Source of the DNA: 38-11 sp927435965 | GTDB taxonomy: Bacteria > Bacillota > Clostridia > Tissierellales > Dethiosulfatibacteraceae | Length of the DNA stretch: 12,375 nucleotides | Direction: 5' to 3' | Assembly (NCBI GenBank): GCA_927435965.1 | Contig: CAKMKB010000120.1 | Span: forward strand, 1-12,375 | Shown here: piece by piece, positions 1 to 5,759 of the stretch | How positions within the stretch are numbered: position 1 is the first letter of the stretch | Layout: each line of letters begins with the position of its first letter | The notes under the pieces: generated by a model | Told to the model about the DNA's origin: nothing | Database searches by the model: none | The model's input: the letters and a program-made list of their open reading frames with translations, nothing else | Translations under genes and position numbers: made by a program

Positions 1-275
1 GTTAGAGGGTATTCTTTCCACTCTTCTCCTATACAAAGAATCACGTCAATATCCAAAGGATCAGTCCCTGTCTTTTTTAGAACATCCAAAGCCGCTAGAG
101 CACCCATTTCTTGGGTCCCATCACTTTCGCCAGGCAAGTTTTTTTGTTTGATGCCAAGCTTGTTGACTACTGCTTCCTCTGTCCATTTTCCATTCGTTTT
201 CTCAGATATTTCTTTGCCTGTCATTATTCTATCTGGAATATATGTACCTATTCCAACAATTCCTACCGTTGTCAT
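1..275 (-). CDS. Ketoacyl-ACP synthase III family protein, N-terminal part (cut by window edge)
   Basis: The first 91 codons read MTTVGIVGIGTYIPDRIMTG and onward, the usual start of the thiolase-fold KAS III (FabH) and archaeal-type HMG-CoA synthase families: a buried first beta strand (VGIVGIGTYIP), a segment like EEAVVNKLGI where FabH has the WI..RTGI region, then an alanine-rich helix (MGALAALDVL) and the strand DVILCIG. The family condenses an acyl-CoA with a malonyl or acetyl unit through an active-site Cys-His-Asn. The cysteine lies beyond the window edge, so catalytic integrity cannot be judged. The ATG at 275 is preceded by a perfect AGGAGGT (280-286). The sequence GEEWKEYPL, in place of the usual strand seen in FabH, makes a specialised paralogue more likely than the housekeeping enzyme. 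The substrate is unknown. Confidence 0.75.
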   Translation of the reverse strand, partial: MTTVGIVGIGTYIPDRIMTGKEISEKTNGKWTEEAVVNKLGIKQKNLPGESDGTQEMGALAALDVLKKTGTDPLDIDVILCIGEEWKEYPL

Positions 276-284
276 TTTTACCTC

Positions 285-335
285 CTAGAGCGTCTTAACT
301 CCGTTAAATATTACTACTAACTCATCTACTCCCAT
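285..335 (-). CDS. Possible 16-residue leader peptide upstream of the KAS III gene
   Basis: On the minus strand an ATG at 335 opens MGVDELVVIFNGVKTL and stops at 285-287. A G-rich SD-like run (GGGGGG, 342-347) lies 6 nt upstream of the ATG. The stop codon TAG overlaps the AGGAGG that serves the KAS III gene, so ribosomes ending here would sit on the next start site, a layout typical of translational coupling. Against it: it is very short, has no obvious regulatory codon run, and an ORF of this length can arise by chance. No function is assigned. Confidence 0.3.
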   Translation of the reverse strand: MGVDELVVIFNGVKTL

Positions 336-407
336 GCAATACCCCCCATCAATCAATTTATGCTCTTTTTCCTGTTTCAGTCTTATATTTTTTATTAAAC
401 ATGAGAC

Positions 408-423
408 ATGAAACACCTTTCAT
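408..423. promoter_or_regulatory. Dyad at the KAS III transcription start, possible operator
   Basis: Perfect inverted repeat ATGAAA-CACC-TTTCAT, just downstream of the -10 box and covering the expected start point. That is a classic place for a repressor to bind. I do not recognise the regulator. Confidence 0.3.
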
Positions 424-428
424 ATTTA

Positions 429-457
429 ATGATAATAGAAAACCTTTTCCTTGTCAA
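429..457 (-). promoter_or_regulatory. Sigma-A-type promoter for the KAS III gene
   Basis: On the minus strand TTGACA (452-457) and TATCAT (429-434) are separated by exactly 17 nt. Transcription would start near 422, giving a leader of about 145 nt before the ATG at 275. It is the best promoter-like pair upstream of the gene. Confidence 0.6.
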
Positions 458-559
458 TATGTTTTTTAAATTGATTGCATATTTTCTTTATTAGTTTATT
501 CATAGAAATAGCTAACTATAAAAAGTAAATAATATTATTAAATAATCGTTTTTCTATTC

Positions 560-690
560 AAAAAAAAACAAAAAAATATAGTAGCTCGGGGAAAAGCTAC
601 TATATTTAGGAAATTATTGGAGTTAATTGTTCAATGAAAAAATGTCTATCATATATTATGGAGGGTTTATGAGTTACCTCAATTAAGGTA
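560..690 (-). ncRNA. Candidate small RNA, possibly iron-regulated
   Basis: A complete transcription unit without a convincing ORF. It has a promoter TTGACA-17-TATTAT (696-724), a predicted start near 690 and a strong terminator (561-607), giving a transcript of about 120-130 nt. The transcript carries an unpaired-looking C-rich stretch, ACCCTCCAT (658-666), complementary to Shine-Dalgarno-type sequence, and then an AT-rich region before the terminator hairpin. A Fur-box-like sequence lies upstream of the -35 at 732-746. C-rich seeds under Fur control are known from small RNAs such as Bacillus FsrA; I infer similarity of design only, not homology. The only ORF inside (MIDIFSLNN) has no ribosome binding site. 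The RNA itself is a prediction. Confidence 0.45.
561..607 (-). terminator. Strong intrinsic terminator, reading leftward
   Basis: A perfect 13-bp stem (574-586 with 595-607) closes an 8-nt loop. On the minus strand it is followed by a run of T broken by a single G (561-576). On the plus strand nothing T-rich follows, so it works leftward. It ends the candidate small RNA that starts near 690. Before the insertion sequence arrived it would also have lain about 140 bp downstream of the acetyltransferase gene now at 4349-4861. Confidence 0.8.
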
Positions 691-693
691 ACT
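672..693. promoter_or_regulatory. Dyad at the small-RNA start, operator or 5' hairpin
   Basis: Perfect 8-bp inverted repeat AGTTACCT-CAATTA-AGGTAACT immediately downstream of the -10 box. Placed over the start point it could be a repressor operator. If transcription begins slightly upstream it would instead form a 5' hairpin in the RNA. The two cannot be separated by eye. Confidence 0.4.
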
Positions 694-695
694 TA

Positions 696-724
696 ATAAT
701 AGCACAAACGATTTTGATTGTCAA
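696..724 (-). promoter_or_regulatory. Sigma-A promoter driving the candidate small RNA
   Basis: On the minus strand TTGACA (719-724) and TATTAT (696-701) are 17 nt apart. A TG one base upstream of the -10 (TGCTATTAT) makes it an extended -10 as well. The final A of the -35 is the first base of the 28-bp target duplication, so the insertion sequence landed at the edge of this promoter and left it whole. Confidence 0.65.
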
Positions 725-751
725 TGCTATTTGATAATTATTTTCAATTAT
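724..751. repeat. 28-bp direct repeat, left copy (target site duplication)
   Basis: Begins ATGCTATTTG and ends TTTTCAATTAT, and is identical base for base to 4325-4352. The pair brackets the insertion sequence. Long target duplications in the 20-30 bp range are, from memory, a hallmark of the IS1202 group, whereas most DDE elements make 2-14 bp. Confidence 0.85.
732..746. promoter_or_regulatory. Fur-box-like site, left copy
   Basis: TGATAAT-T-ATTTTCA matches the 7-1-7 Fur consensus TGATAATnATTATCA with one mismatch. Fur binds such sites with ferrous iron as co-repressor. It lies inside the left target duplication, centred about 50 bp upstream of the predicted small-RNA start. In AT-rich DNA a near match can be fortuitous. 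Confidence 0.4.
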
Positions 752-786
752 CTAATCAAAATCTGATAATGTCCTAATATACCAAA
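752..786. repeat. Left terminal inverted-repeat region of the insertion sequence
   Basis: Pairs imperfectly with the right end (4290-4324). Aligned on ATGTC (768-772), the outer 17 positions match at about 11 and the inner AAAAGT block also matches. The exact tip depends on where the target duplication ends. Confidence 0.4.
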
Positions 787-867
787 AGTGATTATGTCCC
801 AATTGGTAAATCTAGTGTATGATAAAACCTCACGACCAACTAAAAATTGAAAAGAGGATCATGCAAA

Positions 868-1740
868 ATGAAAAGGATAGAACTCGCTATGACAGAACAA
901 GCCAAGTATGACATCATCAAATCTTTAGTGGACCATAACGGAAACAAAAAACGTGCCGCCATCCAACTAGGATGTACCGTCAGAAACATCAATCGTCTCA
1001 TCATCAAATATCAGCATGCCGGCAAGAAAGCTTTCTCTCACGGCAATAAAGGCCGTAAACCTGCCCATGCCATCACCAATGAATTGAAGACTGAAATCAT
1101 CACACTTTACAACAACAAATACTGGGATGCCACTTTTGCCTACGCATGCGAGCTCCTTCAGCAACATGACCATATCACCCTCTCCCCCACATCACTTGCC
1201 AACATACTCTACCAGGAGTTTATTGCCTCTCCTCGCACCACCAGGAAAACCAAAAGGAGGATGGCGGCCAAACTCAAGCAAATGCAGCAAAAGGTTTTGA
1301 CCAAAAGAGATCAGGAGCGTCTGCACACATCAATGGTAGCGCTTGAAGATTCTCATTCAAGGCGCCCCAGATGTTCATACTTCGGTGAAATGCTTCAAAT
1401 GGACGCCTCTGTCCATCATTGGTTTGGCGACTCAAAAACGCAGCTACACATAGCCATTGATGATTCCACCAGTACGATTGTTGGCGCCTATTTCGATAGC
1501 CAAGAAACTTTAAATGGTTACTATCACGTGTTTCATCAGATTTTAGACACTTACGGCATTCCGGCCATGTTTTACACCGACAGGCGGACTGTCTTTGAGT
1601 ACAAAAGAACCAACAGCAACAAGGTCGAAGATGACACGTTCACCCAATTCAGCTATGCCTGTCATCAATTGGGCGTTCAGATTAAGACAACCAGCGTTGC
1701 CCAAGCCAAAGGCAGAGTGGAACGTGCATTCCAGACCCTA
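868..1740 (+). pseudogene. IS1202-like transposase, 5' part (codons 1-291), split by group II intron
   Basis: Encodes a DDE transposase that cuts and joins the element's ends. Residues about 10-50 form a helix-turn-helix (KRAAIQLGCTVRNINRLI). The RNase-H-like rve core carries all three catalytic acids: Asp179 (MLQMDAS), Asp238 (FYTDRR) and Glu285 (GRVERAF). The ATG at 868 is chosen because AGAGGA (about 853-858) sits at proper spacing; an in-frame TTG at 847 has no better site. The frame runs three codons past the intron border and stops (TAG at 1747-1749), so translation would give a 293-residue protein with the catalytic triad but no C-terminal third. Codon 291 joins in frame to 3552. Confidence 0.85.
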
Positions 1741-1743
1741 ATC

Positions 1744-1771
1744 GAGTAGGGGGAAATTTCTTCCCCCTCTC
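1744..1771 (-). other. Intron domain VI with bulged branch-point A
   Basis: GAG-A-GGGGG pairs with CCCCC-T and CTC, leaving one unpaired A (complement of T1747). That A is the 7th nucleotide from the intron's 3' end, the usual place for the lariat branch point. Confidence 0.8.
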
Positions 1772-1772
1772 A

Positions 1773-1806
1773 CACCACCGTACGTGCCGTTCGGCATACG
1801 GCGGTT
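1773..1806 (-). other. Intron domain V (catalytic hairpin)
   Basis: On the minus strand a 34-nt hairpin of typical domain V form: CCGCCGTA and TGCC stems, a GAAC tetraloop, then GGCA, a two-base CG bulge and TACGGTGG. It holds the metal-binding core of the ribozyme. It begins at the RT stop codon. Confidence 0.85.
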
Positions 1807-3059
1807 CAATTCAAATAATAATCCATACAACTAATGAGTCCTCGCTTTGCGAGGATTTCTTTTGATATGCGACGAAGGCCTGTGGTCTTCGCCACTGCTT
1901 GATAGTGGTCATAGAAACCAACTGACTGACTCGCCATCCACTCAGGTACGCCAAGTTTTCTCAGTCCCCACATTCTCTTCTGTCTGGTTTTCCACTGCTT
2001 CCAAATGACGATTCGCAGTCTTGTTCTCAAGTGCTCATCGATGCGTTGCATATTCTTCTTCATTTTTCCGATTCGGAAATAGTTTATCCAGCCCCTGATG
2101 ACCCAGTTAAGGCTCTTGATTCTTTCATCCATGCTGATTGACCATGAGCGTTTCGTGAGATTTTTGAGCTTTCTCTCGAATTTCTTTACGGAGTCCTGAT
2201 GAGGTCGTGCCTCCCACTTTCCTCCCATCTTCACAAAACCGAATCCTAAATATTTTAGCCTTGTTGGTTTCGTGGTTCTTGTCTTTTCTGTATTGACCTT
2301 TAATCCGAGTTTGCTCTCAATCCACTTTGTTATGGTATTCATAACTCTGTTGGCAGCTGCGCTGCTTCCTACTGCTATGATGCAGTCATCAGCATATCTC
2401 ACAAAGTGCAGTCCCCTCGCTTCAAGTTCCTTGTCCAGTTCATTGAGCATGATGTTACTGAGTATTGGTGAGAGGTTTCCCCCTTGTGGTGTTCCTTGGT
2501 TGGTTTCTTCATACTTTCCGTTGACCATTACCCCTGCCTTAAGATATTTGGCGATAAGTGATTCCGTATCGGGGTCACTGATGATTTTACCGACTAGGGT
2601 CATGAGTTTGTCCTGTGGAACTTTATCAAAGAACTTCTCAAGGTCAATATCCACTAGGTAGGTGTATCCGTCATTCAGATACTCCAGTAGCTTGATGACA
2701 GCCTGCTGTGCCCGTCTGCCCGGTCTGAATCCATAACTGCATTCGCTAAAATATGGTTCCGCTATCGGTGTGATGACTTGTACTATGGCTTGTTCAATGA
2801 TTCTGTCCATTACTGTGGGTATCCCAAGCTTTCGTACTCCACCGTTTGGCTTTGGTATTTCTACTCTTAGCACTGGCTGTGGTTTGTACTTTCGCTTTCG
2901 GATACGTTCCTTGATACCATCCCAGTTTTCTTTCAGGTACTCATCGATTTCGTCAACGCTTACGTTGTCTATTCCACCTGCCCCTTTGTTGGCTTTCACC
3001 TTCTTGAATGCAAGTATCATGTTCTCTCTGGACAGTATCTGTTCCATTAGTTGTGACAT
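1806..3059 (-). CDS. ltrA: Group II intron reverse transcriptase/maturase
   Basis: A 417-residue protein that binds its own intron RNA, helps it splice and copies it into DNA during retrohoming. RT motifs run in order: KPNGGVRKLGIP (about 70-81), YGFRPGR (109-115), VDIDLEKFFD (136-145), QGTPQGG (188-194), the catalytic RYADD (221-225) and LKYLGF. Residues about 300-417 form the maturase/thumb domain (RGWINYFRIGK, then WKQWKTRQKR). There is no HNH endonuclease domain, so primer use would depend on nascent strands at replication forks, as known for En-minus introns. The ATG at 3059 has AAGGAG about 6 nt upstream. The frame is open with all motifs present. The gene sits in domain IV, and its stop codon abuts domain V. 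Confidence 0.95.
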   Translation of the reverse strand: MSQLMEQILSRENMILAFKKVKANKGAGGIDNVSVDEIDEYLKENWDGIKERIRKRKYKPQPVLRVEIPKPNGGVRKLGIPTVMDRIIEQAIVQVITPIAEPYFSECSYGFRPGRRAQQAVIKLLEYLNDGYTYLVDIDLEKFFDKVPQDKLMTLVGKIISDPDTESLIAKYLKAGVMVNGKYEETNQGTPQGGNLSPILSNIMLNELDKELEARGLHFVRYADDCIIAVGSSAAANRVMNTITKWIESKLGLKVNTEKTRTTKPTRLKYLGFGFVKMGGKWEARPHQDSVKKFERKLKNLTKRSWSISMDERIKSLNWVIRGWINYFRIGKMKKNMQRIDEHLRTRLRIVIWKQWKTRQKRMWGLRKLGVPEWMASQSVGFYDHYQAVAKTTGLRRISKEILAKRGLISCMDYYLN

Positions 3060-3551
3060 GATTAGTCTCCTTTTCCTGTTTTGCTTTCATGCATAAGAGC
3101 CTTACCTCCTATGAACCATTCACTCCGTTACGTCTTTGCTACTATGGTTCTCGTCGGGCCTATGCATTAACATTTGTAAGTCCATTTGACTTTGAATTGT
3201 TCAGTCCTTCCTTGTTTCCAAGTACTATGACCTCTGCTGACTTCTCATAGTTCGTTGTTACTACGGTTTTCGCCGCCTATGAGATCTCACGGGATAAGTC
3301 ATCTGTCTTTCCTCGTCTACCTGCCTAATCTACCTGCATGGGTTACGATTGCCTTTTGGACTTCACTGCTGTTGGCCAGTTCATCCTCCATACAAGCCTT
3401 GATATTAGGTTTCTGTTCGTCAGGCTACGATTTCGCTATTGCTTCCTCTCGCCCACCCCTCACGGTGTGAACCTTGCAAGTCGCTATGAGGTTCGTCGGC
3501 AACTACGCCCTTGTGGACTTTCACCACAGACAGACGGCATGCCCGTCATAC
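3060..3551 (-). other. Intron RNA domains I-III, non-coding
   Basis: About 490 nt without a real gene. The part nearest the 5' end has stretches usual for bacterial group II introns (GGTGAAAGTCC, GGGCGTAGTTGCCGACGAAC, CATAGCGA, TTGCAAGG) and the EBS motifs. Several plus-strand ORFs cross it, but they lack ribosome binding sites and are shadows of the ribozyme. Confidence 0.75.
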
Positions 3552-4055
3552 CAACAACGCCTGCCAATCGCATTGCGTCTGGCAGGCATCCACTCACTTA
3601 GCGAAGCCAATCTGTTCTTGAACTCCTACATAAAAGAACATAATGCTAAGTTTGCACTTCCTATTAACCATACCAAATCTGTGTTCATTAAGCAACCTGC
3701 ATTATCATCAATCAATCACATCCTTGCTGTCATTACCCCAAGAACTGTGGATGCAGGCCATTGCATTCGGTTTCAAAATCAATATTACAAAACAATGGAC
3801 GCCAGAGGATCGCAAGTGCATTACCACAGTGGTACCAAAGGGTTACTCATAAAGACATTCGACCATCAGCTTCTTTTTAGCACCAATGATTGCGTTTATG
3901 AGTTGGAATTGATTCCTGTTCACGAAAAAAAATCCGAAAACTTCGATCCATACGATATCAAAGAAAAACCTAGAAAGAGAAACATCCCTTCTCCTAAGCA
4001 TCCTTGGCGAAACTCAAATTTCCTAAAATTCAAGGATCATAAAATACCCGCCTAG
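3552..4055 (+). pseudogene. IS1202-like transposase, 3' part (codons 292-458)
   Basis: Continues the frame of 868-1740 exactly: ...AFQTL from the left exon is followed by QQRLPIALRLAGIHSLSEAN here, the expected helix after the catalytic glutamate. The rest is the transposase C-terminal domain, ending in a basic, proline-containing tail (EKPRKRNIPSPKHPWRN), with a stop at 4053-4055. It has no start or ribosome binding site of its own. The open frame that seems to begin at 3474 merely reads backwards through intron domain I. Confidence 0.85.
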
Positions 4056-4324
4056 GTACTCTCTAGATGCCCGTCTAAAGCGTCTGTAAGGGTCTATCCC
4101 TCTTGTAAGTCCCTTCGTCACCGCTCTTTCTCTCTGACCAATGAACGCCATTCATGTGCCTCATTATGTGTTTATTTGTTTGCCTTCTCATACAAGGCAC
4201 GATTTGTGATGCCATCGTTTATCTGGCATCAGTGGAAAAGTTCTGCATTAGTCAATAAGCATCCAACTGTTATGTCCGGTGCTTATACTTTTATTATTCG
4301 GAGACATTTTTAAAATTGCTTGAC
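4056..4324. other. Non-coding right end of the insertion sequence
   Basis: About 270 bp after the transposase stop. It holds two modest hairpins (TGCCTT/AAGGCA, 4181-4199; GATGCCA/TGGCATC, 4208-4230) and then the AT-rich terminal repeat region. I see no gene and no passenger function. Confidence 0.5.
4290..4324. repeat. Right terminal inverted-repeat region of the insertion sequence
   Basis: Read on the minus strand from 4324 it contains AATGTC and then ATAATAAAAGT, the counterparts of the left-end blocks. The match is imperfect, as reported for IS1202-type ends. Confidence 0.4.
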
Positions 4325-4352
4325 ATGCTATTTGATAATTATTTTCAATTAT
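4325..4352. repeat. 28-bp direct repeat, right copy (target site duplication)
   Basis: Perfect copy of 724-751. Its last four bases include the acetyltransferase stop codon (TAA, 4349-4351 on the minus strand), so the element integrated exactly at that gene's end without changing the protein. Confidence 0.85.
4333..4347. promoter_or_regulatory. Fur-box-like site, right copy created by the target duplication
   Basis: Identical to 732-746 because it is part of the duplicated 28 bp. Here it lies directly after the acetyltransferase stop codon with no promoter beside it, so it is probably a non-functional duplicate. The left copy keeps the promoter context. Confidence 0.35.
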
Positions 4353-4861
4353 TTTTTATTGACATGCCAATATAGTTTACTTCCTTCCTCATGAGATAGA
4401 AGTAACCCTGCTTTTTCAAGAACCTTTTGCGAAGGAATATTGTCAGAAAGAGTCATGGCTATAATTTTCCTGATTTTTACCTTGTCCTGGAAAAATGCCC
4501 ACTTGATCAATTCTGTCAACGCTTCGGTCATATATCCCTTGTTCCTAAAACGTTCTTCAGTTCCATATCCCACTTCAAGTTGACCTTCTTCTGTGTCAAG
4601 TCCTTTAAACCCTACTTCGCCAATAATGATTTTTTCGTCTTTCAGAACCAATTGCCAAAACGTGTAGAAGAAAAAGTTCTCCGGATCTTTTTCCATCTTA
4701 TCTATTTTTGCTTCATACACCTGTGTCATTTTCTCATCCAGCTCTTCAGAAAACAACTGAAATCCCAAATCATTTGCTAACTGTGTTTTGCTCTGCAACG
4801 CTCGTTTCATCTCATCTAAAGTCAGAGGTATGAGATATAACCTTTCTGTTTCAATATACAT
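4349..4861 (-). CDS. GNAT-family N-acetyltransferase (RimJ/RimL type)
   Basis: A 170-residue acetyl-CoA-dependent transferase. It opens with the RimJ/RimL signature ETERLYLIPLT (residues 4-14). It carries strand IIGEVGF (79-85), the acetyl-CoA pyrophosphate-binding loop RNKGYMTEA (106-114) and the C-terminal signature NIPSQKVLEKAGL (141-153). Length matches the family. The substrate is unknown: relatives acetylate ribosomal protein N-termini, amino acids or antibiotics. The ATG at 4861 has AAGGAG 8 nt upstream. It begins 25 bp after the PPK2 stop, so it is probably the last gene of the panB-chrA-ppk2 string. The insertion sequence's right duplication overlaps its stop codon, leaving the protein whole but cutting its mRNA off from the nearest visible downstream terminator (561-607). 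Confidence 0.85.
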   Translation of the reverse strand: MYIETERLYLIPLTLDEMKRALQSKTQLANDLGFQLFSEELDEKMTQVYEAKIDKMEKDPENFFFYTFWQLVLKDEKIIIGEVGFKGLDTEEGQLEVGYGTEERFRNKGYMTEALTELIKWAFFQDKVKIRKIIAMTLSDNIPSQKVLEKAGLLLSHEEGSKLYWHVNKK

Positions 4862-4886
4862 AAAATCAACTCCTTAGGCTTTTGAA

Positions 4887-5699
4887 TTATTTGCCTTTCA
4901 AGGCAATTTCACTGGCAACATCCGGTACAAATCTTTGCAAATCGTAAGGTGTTCTATCAATTTCTGTCTCTATTTGCTTGTCCGGTAATTGTATTTTCCT
5001 CATTTCAACATCTTTATATTCGAATTGACTCAAAAGATGGCTAATACAATTAATCCTTGCATTTCTCTTGATATCAGATTCTACCACGAACCACGGTGAT
5101 TGCTGTGTATCTGTGTGTTCAAACATTACATCTTTTGCTTTTGAATATTCATGCCATCTGTTTCGTGCTTCAATATCCATCTCACTGATTTTCCATCTTT
5201 TTGTCGGATCCTCGATTCTGTCTTTGAATCTTTCAATTTGAACCTCGTCACTGACAGAAAACCAGTACTTTATCAGAACAATCCCTGATCTCATGAGCAT
5301 ATTTTCAAACTCTGGCACGGATTTCAGAAATTCCCAATATTCTTCATCAGTACAAAAACCCATGACTCTTTCTACACCAGCCCTATTGTACCAGCTTCTA
5401 TCAAACATAACCATTTCTCCTGCGCTGGGAAGATGCGCCACGTATCTTTGAAAATACCATTGCGATCTTTCTTTTTCTGTTGGGACAGGTAGTGCTGCTA
5501 CTCTACAGTGCCTAGGGTTTAACGTTTGTGTTACACGTTTGATAGCCCCCCCTTTGCCTGCGGCATCTCTACCTTCAAAAATAACGACTACCTTCAACCC
5601 CTTGTCTATCACCCATTTTTGAAGTTTAACCAGTTCAATATGCAATTTTCTCAGTTCTTTTTCATAAAGTTTTCTTGGGAGCTTCACTACTTTAGACAT
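4887..5699 (-). CDS. ppk2: Polyphosphate kinase 2 (PPK2), class I
   Basis: A cytosolic enzyme that moves phosphate between inorganic polyphosphate and nucleotides, usually making NTP from NDP. At 270 residues it is a single-domain class I type. Visible motifs are Walker A GRDAAGKGG (43-51), Walker B with the family signature MFDRSWYNRAGVERVMGF (from 98) and the lid segment DRIEDPTKRWKIS (about 160-172). The conserved DP..RWK and the following WHEYSKAKDVM helix are present, so it should be active. The ATG at 5699 is preceded by AGGAGG with 5-nt spacing. It lies 60 bp downstream of chrA and 25 bp upstream of the acetyltransferase on the same strand. A small TTGCCTT/AAGGCAA dyad sits at its 3' end (4891-4906). 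Confidence 0.93.
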   Translation of the reverse strand: MSKVVKLPRKLYEKELRKLHIELVKLQKWVIDKGLKVVVIFEGRDAAGKGGAIKRVTQTLNPRHCRVAALPVPTEKERSQWYFQRYVAHLPSAGEMVMFDRSWYNRAGVERVMGFCTDEEYWEFLKSVPEFENMLMRSGIVLIKYWFSVSDEVQIERFKDRIEDPTKRWKISEMDIEARNRWHEYSKAKDVMFEHTDTQQSPWFVVESDIKRNARINCISHLLSQFEYKDVEMRKIQLPDKQIETEIDRTPYDLQRFVPDVASEIALKGK

Positions 5700-5759
5700 A
5701 AAGACCTCCTGAATTTATCCGATGACTAACAGTTCTAACCCTGCTAATCATCAACTATA

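Larger units (their letters stand above)
1741..3551 (-). mobile_element. Group II intron, antisense to the transposase gene, boundaries resolved
   Basis: A self-splicing ribozyme and retroelement, 1,811 bp. The 5' end on the minus strand is GTATG (3547-3551), a variant of GUGYG. The 3' end is ...CTACTCGAT, satisfying the AY rule. Removing this interval restores the transposase frame, which fixes both borders. Domain I (about 3300-3551) has EBS2 GCCTG (3421-3425) and EBS1 CAACAG (3369-3374). These pair with CAGGC and TTGTTG just upstream of the 5' splice site (IBS2, IBS1; one G-U pair). The RT lies in domain IV, with domains V and VI after it. The EBS2-IBS2 pair and the site inside a coding region, not after a terminator, argue against group IIC. 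Because it opposes the transposase, splicing cannot repair the transposase mRNA. It looks structurally intact and possibly still mobile. Confidence 0.9.
752..4324 (+). mobile_element. IS1202-like (ISNCY) insertion sequence interrupted by a group II intron
   Basis: Bounded by the 28-bp direct repeats. It contains one DDE transposase gene on the plus strand, split by an intron at 1741-3551. Its span is 3,573 bp, or 1,762 bp with the intron removed, close to the roughly 1.75 kb I recall for IS1202. The ends form only an imperfect inverted repeat. The left end (from about 754) and the complement of the right end share an ATGTC block and an AAAAGT block at matching distances. The left end also has two spaced TGATwATGTCC copies (763-773, 789-799), possible transposase-binding sites. 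The coding part is visibly richer in G and C than its surroundings, fitting an acquired element. It should be immobile unless a transposase acts in trans. Confidence 0.8.

Noticed and set aside
111..320. Plus-strand ORF of 69 codons
   Set aside because: It is antisense to the KAS III gene and its leader, with no ribosome binding site and no recognisable protein.
634..672. Plus-strand mini-ORF MKKCLSYIMEGL
   Set aside because: The GGAG upstream is about 12 nt away, the ORF is 12 codons and it lies antisense to a better-supported leftward transcription unit.
724..751. The 28-bp repeat as a dif/Xer recombination site
   Set aside because: It has the right length, and some IS1202 relatives may target such sites, but the arms do not match the XerC/XerD half-site consensus beyond what AT-rich sequence gives by chance.
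2272..3096. Two plus-strand ORFs of 108-129 codons
   Set aside because: Mirror frames of the reverse transcriptase gene, with low-complexity Ser/Leu-rich products typical of shadows.
1741..3551. Group IIC intron or a retron/diversity-generating RT
   Set aside because: Group IIC introns lack a standard EBS2-IBS2 pair and sit after terminators, whereas this one has EBS2 pairing and sits in a gene. The maturase domain and domains V/VI exclude a retron or a diversity-generating element.
3255..3601. Plus-strand ORFs in the region before the transposase 3' part
   Set aside because: They cross intron domain I, whose conserved ribozyme sequence explains the region. None has a ribosome binding site.
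4891..4906. TTGCCTT/AAGGCAA dyad as a terminator of ppk2
   Set aside because: It lies inside the last codons of ppk2 and is not followed by a T tract on the minus strand; the next gene starts 25 bp on.
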